A stretch of DNA of 64,000 nt from Gordonia sp. SL306 (GTDB taxonomy: Bacteria; Actinomycetota; Actinomycetes; Mycobacteriales; Mycobacteriaceae). The translations under genes and the position numbers were made by a program. The notes beneath the pieces are model-generated. The model did no database searches, was not told the DNA's origin, and saw only the letters and a list, made by a program, of their open reading frames with translations. The stretch lies in NCBI RefSeq assembly GCF_026625785.1, contig NZ_CP113063.1, forward strand, positions 2,046,001 to 2,110,000. The letters run 5' to 3'. Below, piece by piece: positions 30,974-40,863 of the stretch. Each line of letters opens with the position of its first letter. The first letter of the stretch is position 1.

Positions 30974-31906
30974 TTACGCCACCGACTGTGGCGCCGGAAA
31001 CCCGCCCGCATGCAGAACCATGGCGGGCAGACGACGACCGAAGATCCCTTCGAGCCATTCGCCCGACGCCTGCAGCGCGGTGGTGTCCAGCCCGTGTGAG
31101 ATCCCGGTGCGGTCCAGGGCGTACGCCAGATCCTCGGTGGCGATGTTGCCGGTCGCGTTGGGCGCGAACGGGCAGCCACCGATGCCGCCGAGGCTCGCGT
31201 CGAGGATGCTGACCCCGGATTCGACGGCGGCCAGCGCGTTGCCGATCCCGCAACTGCGGGTGTCGTGGAAGTGGGCGCGCAACGCGGTACCGGCCGGAGC
31301 CAGATCGGCGGCAACCACGAAGCGCTCACGCACGTCCTTCGGGACGGCGACCCCGATGGTGTCGGCCAGCGACAGTTCCGTCGGCGGTTCTTCGAGCACC
31401 CACTCGAGGATCGTACGCAGCCGATCCACGGGAACCTCGCCCTCGAACGGGCAACCGAAGGCGACCGCGATCGTCAGGTTGGCGGTGATGCCCGCCTCGC
31501 GTGCGGTGCGAGCGATGCGGTGCCAGATGGCCACCCCACCGTCAACGTCCGTGCCCTGATTCCGTCCGCTGAACGTGTCGGTGCAATGCACGACGGCATT
31601 GATCTCGGTGACGCCCGCGGCGAGCGCACGGTCGAGTCCCCGCTCGTTGAGCACCAACGCGCTGTAGGCGACCCCGTCCCCACCCGGCAGAAGACCGACG
31701 AGATCTTCCGCATCGGCCATGGCGGGCACCTTCTTGGGATGGACGAAGCTCGTGACCTCGATGTTGCGAGCCCCGTACTGGACCGCACGTTCGACGAGTT
31801 CCCGCTTCTGGGCGGTGGTCAGCTCCACCTTCTCGTTCTGCAGTCCATCGCGAGGCGCCACCTCGACGATGGTGACCCGGGGCTCACTGGGACCTGCCAC
31901 GCTCAT
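30974..31906 (-). CDS. hydroxymethylglutaryl-CoA lyase
   Basis: A 310-residue HMGL-like TIM-barrel enzyme that cleaves HMG-CoA to acetyl-CoA and acetoacetate in leucine breakdown. Seen: VAPRDGLQNEKVELTTAQK at the N-terminus, the metal-ligand region HFHDTRSCGIGNALA, and the signature GGIGGCPFAPNATGN with its catalytic Cys. It stands alone, with no acyl-CoA carboxylase next to it. It is divergent from the GlxA-type regulator. Confidence 0.92.
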   Translation of the reverse strand: MSVAGPSEPRVTIVEVAPRDGLQNEKVELTTAQKRELVERAVQYGARNIEVTSFVHPKKVPAMADAEDLVGLLPGGDGVAYSALVLNERGLDRALAAGVTEINAVVHCTDTFSGRNQGTDVDGGVAIWHRIARTAREAGITANLTIAVAFGCPFEGEVPVDRLRTILEWVLEEPPTELSLADTIGVAVPKDVRERFVVAADLAPAGTALRAHFHDTRSCGIGNALAAVESGVSILDASLGGIGGCPFAPNATGNIATEDLAYALDRTGISHGLDTTALQASGEWLEGIFGRRLPAMVLHAGGFPAPQSVA

Positions 31907-31978
31907 GCCGTCAGCCTACCGATCGCACCGACCGGTCGATGACGGCAGACTCGCACGCGGCAGATTAGATTTACTCCC

Positions 31979-32968
31979 ATGAAGCCAGTTGGTCTGTCCG
32001 CGGTACCGTCGCACCGTCGGATCGGCATCGTCGTGTTCGACGGGGTCAAGATGCTCGATTTCTCAGGTCCCGCAGAGGTCTTCGTCGAAGCGAATCAGCA
32101 CGACGGTGACTACGAGGTCGTGGTGTTGTCGCCCGGCGGCGCAGATGTGACGACGTCGGTCCACGCACGTTTGAGTACGCAATCGGTGGCCGGCTCGGGC
32201 CATTTCGACACCGTGCTGGTCGCAGGCAGCGAACTGGCACCTCCGACCTTCCTCACCGACGACCTCGTCGAGGCCGTTCGTGACCTTTCGACGCGCACCA
32301 GGCGTCTCGCGTCGGTCTGCACCGGGTCGTTCGTCCTCGCAGCCGCAGGCCTCCTCGACGGCCGCGCCGCCACCACCCACTGGAAGTTCACCGCCGACCT
32401 CGCCCACCGCTATCCCGCGATCAGGGTCGACGACGACGCGATCTTCGTCCGCGACGGCGATGTCTACAGTTCGGCCGGGGTGGTCGCCGGCATCGATCTG
32501 AGCCTGGCGCTCGTGGAAGAGGACCACGGCGCCGAGGTCGCGCGGCGCACTGCACAGGGGTTGCTCGTGTACATGCAGCGCGGTGGTGGTCAGTCGCAGT
32601 TCTCGGCGTCGTTGCGAGGGCCGATCCCCCGCAGCAGTGTGGTCCGCAGGGTCACCGACCACGTCCGCGGCAATCCTCGGCTCCCGCACACCGTCGGCAG
32701 CCTCGCGTCGCACGTGAACGTCAGTGCCCGGCAACTGACCCGCCTCTTCCGGGATGAACTGGCCACCACACCGGCCGGCTATGTAGCGGCGACGCGTTTC
32801 GAGGTGGCCTGTGACAGCCTCCACGCCGGATTCAGCGTCACCCAGGCCGCGCAGAGCGCCGGCTACAGCAGTGGCGAGGTGATGCGACGCGCTTTCATCG
32901 CACGGATCGGGATATCGCCGCGCAAGTATCAACAGCGCTTCGCGACCACCGGACCGATCGCGGTCTGA
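31979..32968 (+). CDS. GlxA-family AraC-type transcriptional regulator
   Basis: A 329-residue regulator. Residues 14-190 form a DJ-1/PfpI-like domain with the nucleophile-elbow-like Cys114 (SVCTGSFVL) and the conserved TTHW; residues ~225-325 carry the two AraC helix-turn-helices (ASHVNVSARQLTRLFRDEL; AAQSAGYSSGEVMRRAF). The PfpI-like part senses a ligand in this family and is not a protease. The divergent HMG-CoA lyase gene 72 bp away is a candidate target. The 177-bp gap downstream holds no gene I can support. Confidence 0.9.
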   Translation: MKPVGLSAVPSHRRIGIVVFDGVKMLDFSGPAEVFVEANQHDGDYEVVVLSPGGADVTTSVHARLSTQSVAGSGHFDTVLVAGSELAPPTFLTDDLVEAVRDLSTRTRRLASVCTGSFVLAAAGLLDGRAATTHWKFTADLAHRYPAIRVDDDAIFVRDGDVYSSAGVVAGIDLSLALVEEDHGAEVARRTAQGLLVYMQRGGGQSQFSASLRGPIPRSSVVRRVTDHVRGNPRLPHTVGSLASHVNVSARQLTRLFRDELATTPAGYVAATRFEVACDSLHAGFSVTQAAQSAGYSSGEVMRRAFIARIGISPRKYQQRFATTGPIAV

Positions 32969-33145
32969 CCACGAGTCGTCGGCCGCCGCGAGATCGTGGC
33001 GCAAAAAGGGGTGTTCCTGGCGCGCGAAGTGGGACCGCGACAGCCGGGAGAGCGGCACACTGAAGTGGCCGGTTGCGCCCGGATGTCTCACGGCGCGGCA
33101 ACCGACATCCGAGCACTGTCGCATCCATTTCGAAGGAGCACCACC

Positions 33146-33970
33146 ATGCCCACGATCACCACCTCCGACGGCGTCGAGATCTTCTACAAGGACTGGGGCA
33201 GCGGGCAGCCCATCGTCTTCAGTCATGGGTGGCCGCTCTCGTCCGACGACTGGGACACACAGATGATGTTCTTCCTCGCGGAGGGCTATCGGGTGATCGC
33301 CCACGATCGCCGCGGACACGGGCAGTCGACGCAGGTGGCCGACGGGCACGACATGGACCACTACGCGGCCGATCTCGCCGCCGTCGTCGAACATCTCGAC
33401 CTGTCCGACGCGATTCACGTCGGGCACTCGACCGGTGGCGGCGAGGTTGCCCACTACCTCGCGCAGCACGGCCAGGACCGTGCTGCGAAAGCGGTCCTGA
33501 TCAGTTCGGTTCCGCCGCTCATGGTCAAGACCGACGCCAACCCGGACGGGATTCCCAAGGAGGTCTTCGACGGCATCCAGGCGCAGGTCGCCACGGCTCG
33601 CGCCGACTTCTTCCGCACCTTTGCCGAAGGCCCCTTCTACGGCTACAACCGGGACGGCGCAAAGCCGTCCGAGGGCATCATCGCCAACTGGTGGCGCCAG
33701 GGGATGATGGGCGGCGCCAAGGCCCACTACGACGGTGTGGTCGCCTTCTCCCAGACCGACTTCACCGACGATCTGCAGAAGATCACCATCCCGACGCTGG
33801 TGCTGCACGGCGAGGACGACCAGGTTGTCCCCTATCAGAACACCGGTGTGCGGTCTGCGGAGCTGCTGCCCAACAGCACGCTGAAGACCTACCCCGGGTT
33901 CCCGCACGGCATGCCGACCACCGAGGCGGCGACCATCAACGCGGATCTGCTCGAGTTCTTCCGCTCCTGA
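33146..33970 (+). CDS. alpha/beta hydrolase, non-heme chloroperoxidase/esterase type
   Basis: A 274-residue hydrolase. AAGGAG lies 8 nt before the ATG at 33146. Catalytic Ser95 is in VGHSTGGGEVA; Asp is in HGEDDQVVP and His in FPHGMPT. The family (bromoperoxidase-like) makes perhydrolase or esterase reactions; peroxidase activity is often a side reaction. A hairpin follows, so it is probably its own transcript. Confidence 0.9.
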   Translation: MPTITTSDGVEIFYKDWGSGQPIVFSHGWPLSSDDWDTQMMFFLAEGYRVIAHDRRGHGQSTQVADGHDMDHYAADLAAVVEHLDLSDAIHVGHSTGGGEVAHYLAQHGQDRAAKAVLISSVPPLMVKTDANPDGIPKEVFDGIQAQVATARADFFRTFAEGPFYGYNRDGAKPSEGIIANWWRQGMMGGAKAHYDGVVAFSQTDFTDDLQKITIPTLVLHGEDDQVVPYQNTGVRSAELLPNSTLKTYPGFPHGMPTTEAATINADLLEFFRS

Positions 33971-34029
33971 CAACCGTGTCGACGGGCATCGATCGCCTTG
34001 CCGATCAGGTGCCCGTCGACCAAGGTTGA
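33971..34029 (+). terminator. terminator after the hydrolase gene
   Basis: gtcgacgggca (33978-33988) pairs perfectly with tgcccgtcgac (34010-34020); an outer caacc/ggttg pair extends the stem. It starts 7 nt after the stop codon. Confidence 0.72.
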
Positions 34030-34033
34030 TCAC

Positions 34034-34606
34034 ATGGCGATCGAGGTACGTCCGGCGACGCGGTTCGCCGATGTCCGCACCATGGTCGGGCCGAAGCGGC
34101 CCGACGCCAATGTCTGCTGGTGTCTGAGCTATCGGATTCCCAACAAGCTCAATCAGGAACTCGCGCGCGAGGATCGTGGCGAGTACGTGAAGAAACTGTG
34201 CCGGCAGAAGCCGCCACCCGGCGTCCTCGCCTACGACGGTGACGAGGTGGTCGGCTGGGCCGCGGTCGCGCCGCGTGCCGACACCACGTTCGCCGGTAAC
34301 CGGAAGATCCCGCACGTCGACGACCTCGACGTGTGGTCGGTGTGGTGCATCCGCATTCGCCCGGGCCATCGTAAGCAGGGCATCTCACACCCGCTGCTGG
34401 CCGGAGCCGTCGAGTTCGCACGCACCAACGGGGCGCCCGCCGTCGAGGGGTATCCGGTCGACAACGCCGGCGACAGGGTCGACCTGACCATGGCCTACGT
34501 CGGCACGCGAAAACTGTTTGAGGACAACGGTTTCGACTGGGCCGCCGACACGACGTCGGTGCTGAACGGATTTCCGCGCGTGCTGATGCGCTTGGATCTC
34601 ACGTGA
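34034..34606 (+). CDS. GNAT family N-acetyltransferase
   Basis: A 190-residue acetyltransferase. The acetyl-CoA-binding loop is in IRPGHRKQGISHPLLAGAV, the Q/RxxGxG/A-like motif A of the family. The N-terminal half contains CWCLSYRI, as in a GNAT subgroup with unknown substrates. Start at ATG 34034. Its 3' end overlaps the convergent DUF429 gene by 8 bp. Confidence 0.85.
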   Translation: MAIEVRPATRFADVRTMVGPKRPDANVCWCLSYRIPNKLNQELAREDRGEYVKKLCRQKPPPGVLAYDGDEVVGWAAVAPRADTTFAGNRKIPHVDDLDVWSVWCIRIRPGHRKQGISHPLLAGAVEFARTNGAPAVEGYPVDNAGDRVDLTMAYVGTRKLFEDNGFDWAADTTSVLNGFPRVLMRLDLT

Positions 34607-35342
34607 CCAGATCGCTCAGAGCGCATTGCGGGACGTGAATCCATCCCTCACGAGCCGCGACGGCCCGGTCGCGGTGGCCGGGAAGGAAGGTCTGTCCCGA
34701 CGCCGCCGCACGCGCGATCAGCGCGGTGATCACCGCATCGAACGCGTTGTCATCCTGGGTCAGGAGTTCTCGGTGGCCGGAGAGATCCAGCCATGGCGCG
34801 CTCTCGAGGAGGGACTCGTACGACGCCGCAAGCACAGCGCGCCGTGCGACGCCCTTGTAACCACGGGACGTGAGTCCCCATTGCTTCAGTGCTGCAGCCG
34901 GATAGGCCTCGACTGCCCACCCGGTCACACGATCGACGACGCGCAGATCCGCGATCAGCCCGGCCGCCCGGAACGCCACGTGCGCGATCTGGTCCGCGGA
35001 CACGCTCAGCGGTCGGCCCCACCCGTTCTCCACGACGACTCGGTCGGTCCGTCGATAGGCCAGCGGCCTTCGTTGCTCGATGTCGTCGAGAGACCGTCCG
35101 GCGCCGAGCTCGCCCCGGTGTTGCGCGACGACGAAATCCACGAACGCATCCGGCCATCCGAACGGGGCGTCGATACCGACCTTCTCCGCACCGACCACCA
35201 GGTCGGCGATGTGCGCGTCGGTCGCGGGCATCACCAGGTCGACCAGTCGCGCGGCCCCGGGTGACCAGTCGACCACCGCGACGGCAGTGAACTTCGGCGA
35301 CGCGGCCAGGTCGACGCCGACCGTCCGCATCGCCGTCCCCAT
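34599..35342 (-). CDS. DUF429 family protein, predicted RNase H-like nuclease
   Basis: A 247-residue DUF429 protein. The start of the RNase H-like fold, TVGVDLAASPKFTAVAVVDW, carries the first acidic residue; GIDAPFGWP and DDNAFDAVITALIARA carry others. The role is unknown. The ATG at 35342 is chosen, with an alternative at 35330. It starts 16 bp after the stop of the upstream TrpB2-like gene and is probably co-transcribed with it. Confidence 0.82.
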   Translation of the reverse strand: MGTAMRTVGVDLAASPKFTAVAVVDWSPGAARLVDLVMPATDAHIADLVVGAEKVGIDAPFGWPDAFVDFVVAQHRGELGAGRSLDDIEQRRPLAYRRTDRVVVENGWGRPLSVSADQIAHVAFRAAGLIADLRVVDRVTGWAVEAYPAAALKQWGLTSRGYKGVARRAVLAASYESLLESAPWLDLSGHRELLTQDDNAFDAVITALIARAAASGQTFLPGHRDRAVAAREGWIHVPQCALSDLVT

Positions 35343-35358
35343 CGAATCCGTCTGTCGC

Positions 35359-36660
35359 TCAGAACTTTCCGTCGAGGAACTCCGCATACGCCGGGAGGTC
35401 GAGCTGCCCGTGGCCGGAGAGTCCGATCACCACCACCTCTTCTTTGTCGCTGTCGGCGACGTGAGCGGCGCACGCGGCGATGGCGTGGGTCGACTCCGGA
35501 GCCGGGACGATGCCCTGCGTCCGGGCGAACTGCACGCCTGCCGAGAACGCGTCATGCTGAGTGATCGCGACACCCTGCACCAGGCCGAGTTCCACTGTGT
35601 GACTCAGCGCCGGCGCCATACCGTGGTAGCGCAGCCCGCCCGCATGGATGGGATCGGGAACGAAATCCATTCCGAGCGTGTGCATCTTGAGCAATGGAGT
35701 CAGGCCCGCGACATCGCCGTGGTCGTAGCGGTACTCGCCTTGCGTGATCGACGGGCAGGCGGCGGGTTCGGCTGCGACGACCCGCGGGTTCGACCGGCCG
35801 TGGATCTTCTCGCGCAGGAACGGGAACGACAGCCCGGCGAGATTGGAACCGCCACCAGCGCAGCCGAAGACGACGTCGGCGCCACCGGGCTCGACGGCAT
35901 CGAGCTGCTCAACTGCCTCCACCCCGATCACACTCTGGTGCAACACAACGTGATTGAGCACACTGCCCAGCGCGTAGCGGGTGTCCGGGTCACCGGCGGC
36001 GACCTCGACGGCCTCGCTGACGGCCATACCGAGGCTGCCGGTGGTGTCGGGGTCCTTGGCCAGCATCGCGCGGCCGGACTCGGTGAGGTCCGACGGTGAC
36101 GGGTGCAAGGTGCCTCCGTAGGTGCGGATCAGGTGCCCGCGATACGGCTTCGAGTCGTAGGAGGCGCGTACCTGCCAGACCTCGATGTCGATGCCGAACT
36201 GCGCACCCGCGAATGCGAGCGCGCTACCCCATTGTCCGGCACCGGTTTCGGTGGTCAGCTTCCGCACGCCGTCGACGCTGTTGTAGTAGGCCTGCGCGAC
36301 AGCCGAATTCGTCTTGTGACTGCCGACCGGGCTGACACCCTCGTATTTCACGTAGATCCGGGCTTTGGTGTTGAGTGCCTCCTCGAACCGACGCGCCCGG
36401 ATCAGCGGGGAGGGCCGCCACATCCGGTAGATCTCCCGCACCGGATCGGGGATCTCGATATACGGGTCGGTGGACACCTCTTGCGCGATCAGGCCTGCAG
36501 GGAACAGCGCGACGAGGTCGTCGGGTCCGACCGGCTCCTTGGTTCCCGGATGCAGATGCGGCGGGATCGGCACGTCGAGCTCGGCTGCGAGGTTGTACCA
36601 GTGGGTCGGCACCCCGACGGTCACCAGATCGGGATTGGTGGCGTCCACGTTCATCGTCAT
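35359..36660 (-). CDS. TrpB2-like pyridoxal-phosphate enzyme (tryptophan synthase beta-like)
   Basis: A 433-residue fold-type II PLP enzyme of the TrpB2 group. The PLP lysine is Lys116 in SPVGSHKTNSA, and the phosphate-binding loop is GCAGGGSNLAG. TrpB2 enzymes can join indole with serine (or phosphoserine in archaea) without TrpA. No trpA or other trp genes are nearby, so the role is open: indole salvage or a different beta-replacement. The first residues are MTMNVDATNPD, with the start at 36660. Confidence 0.88.
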   Translation of the reverse strand: MTMNVDATNPDLVTVGVPTHWYNLAAELDVPIPPHLHPGTKEPVGPDDLVALFPAGLIAQEVSTDPYIEIPDPVREIYRMWRPSPLIRARRFEEALNTKARIYVKYEGVSPVGSHKTNSAVAQAYYNSVDGVRKLTTETGAGQWGSALAFAGAQFGIDIEVWQVRASYDSKPYRGHLIRTYGGTLHPSPSDLTESGRAMLAKDPDTTGSLGMAVSEAVEVAAGDPDTRYALGSVLNHVVLHQSVIGVEAVEQLDAVEPGGADVVFGCAGGGSNLAGLSFPFLREKIHGRSNPRVVAAEPAACPSITQGEYRYDHGDVAGLTPLLKMHTLGMDFVPDPIHAGGLRYHGMAPALSHTVELGLVQGVAITQHDAFSAGVQFARTQGIVPAPESTHAIAACAAHVADSDKEEVVVIGLSGHGQLDLPAYAEFLDGKF

Positions 36661-36692
36661 TCGAACACTGTAAACGGGCTGTCGCGGACGGT

Positions 36693-36735
36693 GGTCTCGA
36701 TACGCCTCCTCGCTGCGCTCGTCGGCTACTCGACC
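36693..36735. repeat. dispersed palindrome, copy 2
   Basis: ggtctcgatacgc and ggctactcgacc flank tcctcgctgcgctcgtc. It is between the start of the TrpB2-like gene and the stop of the phosphoketolase gene, both on the minus strand. Same family as copies at 27877, 44291 and 63082. Confidence 0.82.
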
Positions 36736-36770
36736 AGCAGCAGACGAACCGGGCGCCGCTCACCCCGCCG

Positions 36771-39164
36771 CTACGACCAGGTCCAGTCCCGGATCTCCGG
36801 GAGGTCCTCGAAGTGCTCACGGACGTGATCGTGATGGCGGGCCAACTGCCGGTGACAGAACTCGACGAGTTCCTCGGACCGTTCGGGCACCCGACGCGAT
36901 CGCCGGAGTGCCTCGAGCACGAGGTGGTAGCGGCTCATCTTGTTGAGCACCACCATGTCGAACGGTGTGGTCGTGGTGCCCTGCTCAGAGAATCCGCGTA
37001 CGTGGAATCGGTCTGCGTCCGGCTGCCCGTGCAGGAGTTGATGGACCGCGCGCGGGTATCCGTGGAATGCGAACACCACGTGACCGTCACGGGTGAACAG
37101 GTCGGCGAAGTCGTCCTCGGACATCCCGTGTGGATGGTCGGCCTGTGGCAGCAACGACATCAGATCCATCACGTTGACCACACGGACCCGCAGATACGGC
37201 ACCCACTCACGAAGCATCTGTGCCGCCGCGAGGATCTCCTGGGTGGGCACGTCACCGGCGCCGGCCAGCACGATGTCGGGGTCGTCGTCGTTGTCGCCCT
37301 CGGTCCCCGCCCACGGCCAGATCGAGATACCGGCCGCCGCCTGGTCGTTGGCCTCGTCGAGCGAGAGGTATTGCAGATGAGGCTGCTTGTCGACGACCAG
37401 CAGGTTCACGTGGTTGCGACTGCGGAAGCAGTGTTCGGCGATGGAGAGCAGCGAGTTGGAGTCCGGCGGCAGCCAGATCCGCACGACGTCGGGTGCCAGC
37501 GGGAGCACCGCGTCGATGAGTCCCGGCCCCTGGTGGGAGAAGCCGTTGTGATCGTTGCGCCAGCAGGTGGAGGTCAACAGGATGTTCAGCGACGCGACCG
37601 GCTCACGCCAGTCAAGGGTCGCCGCGTGCTGCAGCCACTTGGTGTGCTGGATCACCATCGACGCACTCACCATCGCGAACGCCTCATAGGTGGCGAAGAG
37701 ACCGTGCCTGCCACTGAGTAGATAACCCTCCAACCAGCCCTGACACAGGTGTTCGCTCAGTACCTCCATCACCCGGCCCGACTGGGACAGGTTGTCGTCG
37801 TGCTCATTGGTGGGGAGTTGCCAGCAGCGATCGGTCGCCTCGAAGACCGCGGCGAGACGATTGCTGGCGGTCTCGTCGGGACAGAACAGCCGGAAGGCGC
37901 CGCCGTCGTCGTCGGACGACGAGTTCTCGGAGTAGATGTCGCGCATGTACTCGCCGAGTACCCGGGTGGTCTCGTGGATCGTCGCTCCCGGCTTGTCGAC
38001 CTCGAGCGCGTAGCGGGCGATCGGCGGCAGTTTCAACGGGGTCAGCAGCCGACCGCCGTTGGCGTAGGGCGTCGCACCCATCCGCCGGTCACCCTCGGGT
38101 GCGAGCCCCGCGATCTCGTCGACGACCGCGCCTGCCGCGTCGAAGATCTCGTCTGGCCGGTACGACCGCAACCAGTTCTCCAGGATCTCGAGATGATCCG
38201 GATTCTCACGGACACCCGACAGCGGCACCTGATGCGCCCAATGTGTGCCCTCGATCAGTTCGCCGTCCACCTCGTGCGGACCGGTCCACCCCTTGGGGGT
38301 ACGCAACACGATGGCCGGCCACCGGGTGCCGACCGACGGCCCGTCGTCGCGCGCCTCGGCCTGGAGGTCGCGGATGATCCGGTGGGACTGGTCGATCGCC
38401 GACTTCAGATCGCGGAACACCGCCTTGGGGTCATCACCCTCGACGAACATCGGGGTCCAGCCCTGTCCGCCGAGATAATCGGCGATGTCGCTGTCGGTGC
38501 TGCGACCGAGGACCGTCGGTCCGGCGATCTTCGCGCCGTTGAGATGCAGGATCGGGAGTACTGCACCGTCGCGTGCGGCGTTGAGGAAGGCCGGGATCTT
38601 CCACGATCCCGACAACGGACCGGTCTCCGCCTCGCCGTCACCGACGACGCAGACGACGGTGAGGTCGGGATTGTCGAACGCGGCGCCTGCGGCATGCACG
38701 AGGGCATACCCCAGTTCCCCACCCTCGTGGATGCTGCCCGGTGTCTGCACACTGACGTGACTGGGGATACCGCCCGGGGTGGAGAACTGACGGCACAGCT
38801 TCAGCACTCCCCGCGCGTCCCGCGAGACGTGCGGATAGATCTCGGTGTAGGTGCCCTCGAGATAGACGTTGGCGACCAGCGCGGGCCCGCCGTGTCCCGG
38901 CCCGGTGACGTAGAGCCAGTCCGAATCCGTCTCGCGGATCACGCGATTGAGCACGGTGTAGATCGCGGACAATCCCGGGCTGGTGCCCCAGTGGCCGAGC
39001 AGTCGCGGCTTGATGTGCTCCGCGGTCAGTGGTTCGCGCAGTAACACGTTGTCCTGCAGATAGATCTGCGCGACCGTCAGGTAGTTGGCGGCCGCCCACC
39101 ATCGGAGGTCGGTGTCGAGCTCGTCATCGGCGTAGGCGGTGTGGTCGGTGCGGGTCTCGGTCAA
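36771..39164 (-). CDS. xfp: xylulose-5-phosphate/fructose-6-phosphate phosphoketolase
   Basis: A TPP enzyme of ~797 residues that splits xylulose-5-P or fructose-6-P with phosphate to give acetyl-phosphate and an aldose phosphate. Seen: YVTGPGHGGPALVANVYLEG, GDGEAETGPLSGSWKIPAF for TPP/Mg binding, and LTSTCWRNDHNGFSHQGPG. I prefer the TTG at 39164 because GAAGGAG sits 6 nt upstream; a GTG at 39200 adds 12 residues. No acetate kinase or transaldolase genes are adjacent. Full length for the family. Confidence 0.92.
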   Translation of the reverse strand: MTETRTDHTAYADDELDTDLRWWAAANYLTVAQIYLQDNVLLREPLTAEHIKPRLLGHWGTSPGLSAIYTVLNRVIRETDSDWLYVTGPGHGGPALVANVYLEGTYTEIYPHVSRDARGVLKLCRQFSTPGGIPSHVSVQTPGSIHEGGELGYALVHAAGAAFDNPDLTVVCVVGDGEAETGPLSGSWKIPAFLNAARDGAVLPILHLNGAKIAGPTVLGRSTDSDIADYLGGQGWTPMFVEGDDPKAVFRDLKSAIDQSHRIIRDLQAEARDDGPSVGTRWPAIVLRTPKGWTGPHEVDGELIEGTHWAHQVPLSGVRENPDHLEILENWLRSYRPDEIFDAAGAVVDEIAGLAPEGDRRMGATPYANGGRLLTPLKLPPIARYALEVDKPGATIHETTRVLGEYMRDIYSENSSSDDDGGAFRLFCPDETASNRLAAVFEATDRCWQLPTNEHDDNLSQSGRVMEVLSEHLCQGWLEGYLLSGRHGLFATYEAFAMVSASMVIQHTKWLQHAATLDWREPVASLNILLTSTCWRNDHNGFSHQGPGLIDAVLPLAPDVVRIWLPPDSNSLLSIAEHCFRSRNHVNLLVVDKQPHLQYLSLDEANDQAAAGISIWPWAGTEGDNDDDPDIVLAGAGDVPTQEILAAAQMLREWVPYLRVRVVNVMDLMSLLPQADHPHGMSEDDFADLFTRDGHVVFAFHGYPRAVHQLLHGQPDADRFHVRGFSEQGTTTTPFDMVVLNKMSRYHLVLEALRRSRRVPERSEELVEFCHRQLARHHDHVREHFEDLPEIRDWTWS

Positions 39165-39287
39165 CGAGGACTCCTTCGGCGTGTTCCGGACGTCGGACAC
39201 TCCCCCTCCACTGTTCTAGCCCGCCGATCAGGTGCGGTCCAGCAAACTCTTGTGTGTTGCGTCGAATCCGCGAGATCGGCGCCGCCC

Positions 39288-40106
39288 TCAATCCATCCCG
39301 TTGGACAACGAGATCGAATCACCGGACCGGCAGCGTCCGTGGTCGGAGACGAGGTAGAGCACCGCATTCGCGACATCGTCGGGTTCCAGCAAGCCCGGCC
39401 GCGGACGCCCCTGCGCGAACATCACCTCGACGTCGTCGCGGCCGGGGTTCTCGATATCGGGCCGGATCAGCCGGTAGGTCGCCGGGTTGTGGATCATCAT
39501 CGTGTTGACCCCGGACGGGAGCACGGCGTTGACCGTGATCCCGTATTCGGCCACCTCGTAGGCCACCGACTGCACCAGTGCGACGACGCCTGCCTTGGCC
39601 GCCGCATAGTGGCCCGAGTTGGTCGCGCCGGTCTTCGCGACACTCGACGACGTCGCGACGATGCGCCCGGACCGGCGCTCGATCATGTGCGGCAGCACGG
39701 CCCGGAACGAGTTGAAGACCCCGGTGAGGTTGATGTCGATCATCGTCTGCCAGCGCCGCGAGGACATCGACGCGATCGGACCACTGCTCGCGATGCCGGC
39801 GTTCGCGATCAGGACGTCGATCCGGCCGTAGGCGGCGAGCGCCCGGCCCACGACTCCCTCGACCTCGGACAGATCGCGCACATCGGCCGTGATGCCGAGA
39901 CAGCGTCGATCGAGGGATTCGACGTCACGCACCGTCCGCTCGACGTCGTCGGGCGTGGCCGTCTCGTAGTCCACATCCGACACCGGTGCGGCGATGTCGC
40001 AGAACACGATGTCGGCACCTTCGCGCGCCAGGGTCAGCGCGTGCGCTCGGCCCTGGCCGCGGGCGCCGCCGGTGATCATCGCAACCCTGCCTTCGAGCAA
40101 TCCCAT
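39288..40106 (-). CDS. SDR oxidoreductase, mycofactocin-coupled type
   Basis: A 272-residue short-chain dehydrogenase. Cofactor motif [19 protein letters not shown] and catalytic HYAAAKAG (YxxxK) are present. The insertion after strand 2 ([19 protein letters not shown]) is the hallmark of the mycofactocin-dependent SDR group, whose NAD(H) is not exchanged and which needs mycofactocin as electron carrier. No mft genes are in the window. ATG at 40106 chosen over an extended start at 40175. Confidence 0.86.
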   Translation of the reverse strand: MGLLEGRVAMITGGARGQGRAHALTLAREGADIVFCDIAAPVSDVDYETATPDDVERTVRDVESLDRRCLGITADVRDLSEVEGVVGRALAAYGRIDVLIANAGIASSGPIASMSSRRWQTMIDINLTGVFNSFRAVLPHMIERRSGRIVATSSSVAKTGATNSGHYAAAKAGVVALVQSVAYEVAEYGITVNAVLPSGVNTMMIHNPATYRLIRPDIENPGRDDVEVMFAQGRPRPGLLEPDDVANAVLYLVSDHGRCRSGDSISLSNGMD

Positions 40107-40197
40107 GGCCTGCCCTTCCACTCGTGTCGGAAGCGTTCGTCGAGGGTGTAGACCGGCTCGGTCGTACGGATTCATCGCGTCGCCGGGATTCCCCGCG

Positions 40198-40863
40198 TCA
40201 GCCCGGCAACCGGTACTCCTGTCGAGGCCGCCCGGTACTCCCGTATTGCAGCGACATCCGGACCCGGCCCGCGGACACCAGATGTGCGAGATGACGACGT
40301 GCGGTGGCCGGGGAGACGCCGACCGCTTCCGACACCTGGTCGGCGAAGAGCGGCCCGTCCGCGGTTGCGAACAGTTCGAGGATCCGCTGTTCGGTGTGTG
40401 AGCCCGCGTCGGGTCGATCGGATCCGCGGGTGCCGAAACGCAAGGCCGAGAGCGCCGAATCCACGGCGTGCTGATCGACGTTGTCGGCGGCGAGGACGCG
40501 CCGGTACTGGGCGTAGCCGGCCAGCCGCCTGGCGAGTTCGGTGTCGTCGAAGGGCTTGATCAGGTAGGCCAGCGCGCCGGCACGCATCGCCCGGCGCACC
40601 GCCGCCGCATCCGTCTCCGCACCGACGATGAAGGCGTCGCACGGCAATTCGGCGACCAGGTCGATCCCCGAGCCGTCGGGCAGGTAGACGTCGAGCAGCG
40701 CGAGGTCGACGTCGGGATGGTCGGCGACGGCGGCGCGGGCCGCGGCGATGTTGCCCGCCCGCGCGACGACACGAAACCCGCGCACGGCGTCGACGATGGT
40801 GGCATGTAACGCGGCTACCCGGAAATCGTCGTCGACGATGAGGACCCCGAGTTCACCAGCCAT
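40198..40863 (-). CDS. response regulator, CitB/DcuR family
   Basis: A 221-residue regulator. The receiver domain has acidic DDD at 11-13, phospho-acceptor Asp58 (LLDVYLPDG) and Lys103 (YLIKPF). A C-terminal winged helix ([20 protein letters not shown]) binds DNA. Its start overlaps the sensor kinase gene by 11 bp. It most likely activates the citrate transporter gene two positions upstream in the same operon. Confidence 0.92.
   Translation of the reverse strand: MAGELGVLIVDDDFRVAALHATIVDAVRGFRVVARAGNIAAARAAVADHPDVDLALLDVYLPDGSGIDLVAELPCDAFIVGAETDAAAVRRAMRAGALAYLIKPFDDTELARRLAGYAQYRRVLAADNVDQHAVDSALSALRFGTRGSDRPDAGSHTEQRILELFATADGPLFADQVSEAVGVSPATARRHLAHLVSAGRVRMSLQYGSTGRPRQEYRLPG

Noticed and set aside
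32063..34369. A 768-residue open frame on the minus strand
   Set aside because: It lies antisense to three well-supported genes (GlxA regulator, hydrolase, acetyltransferase); long shadow frames are common at this GC content.
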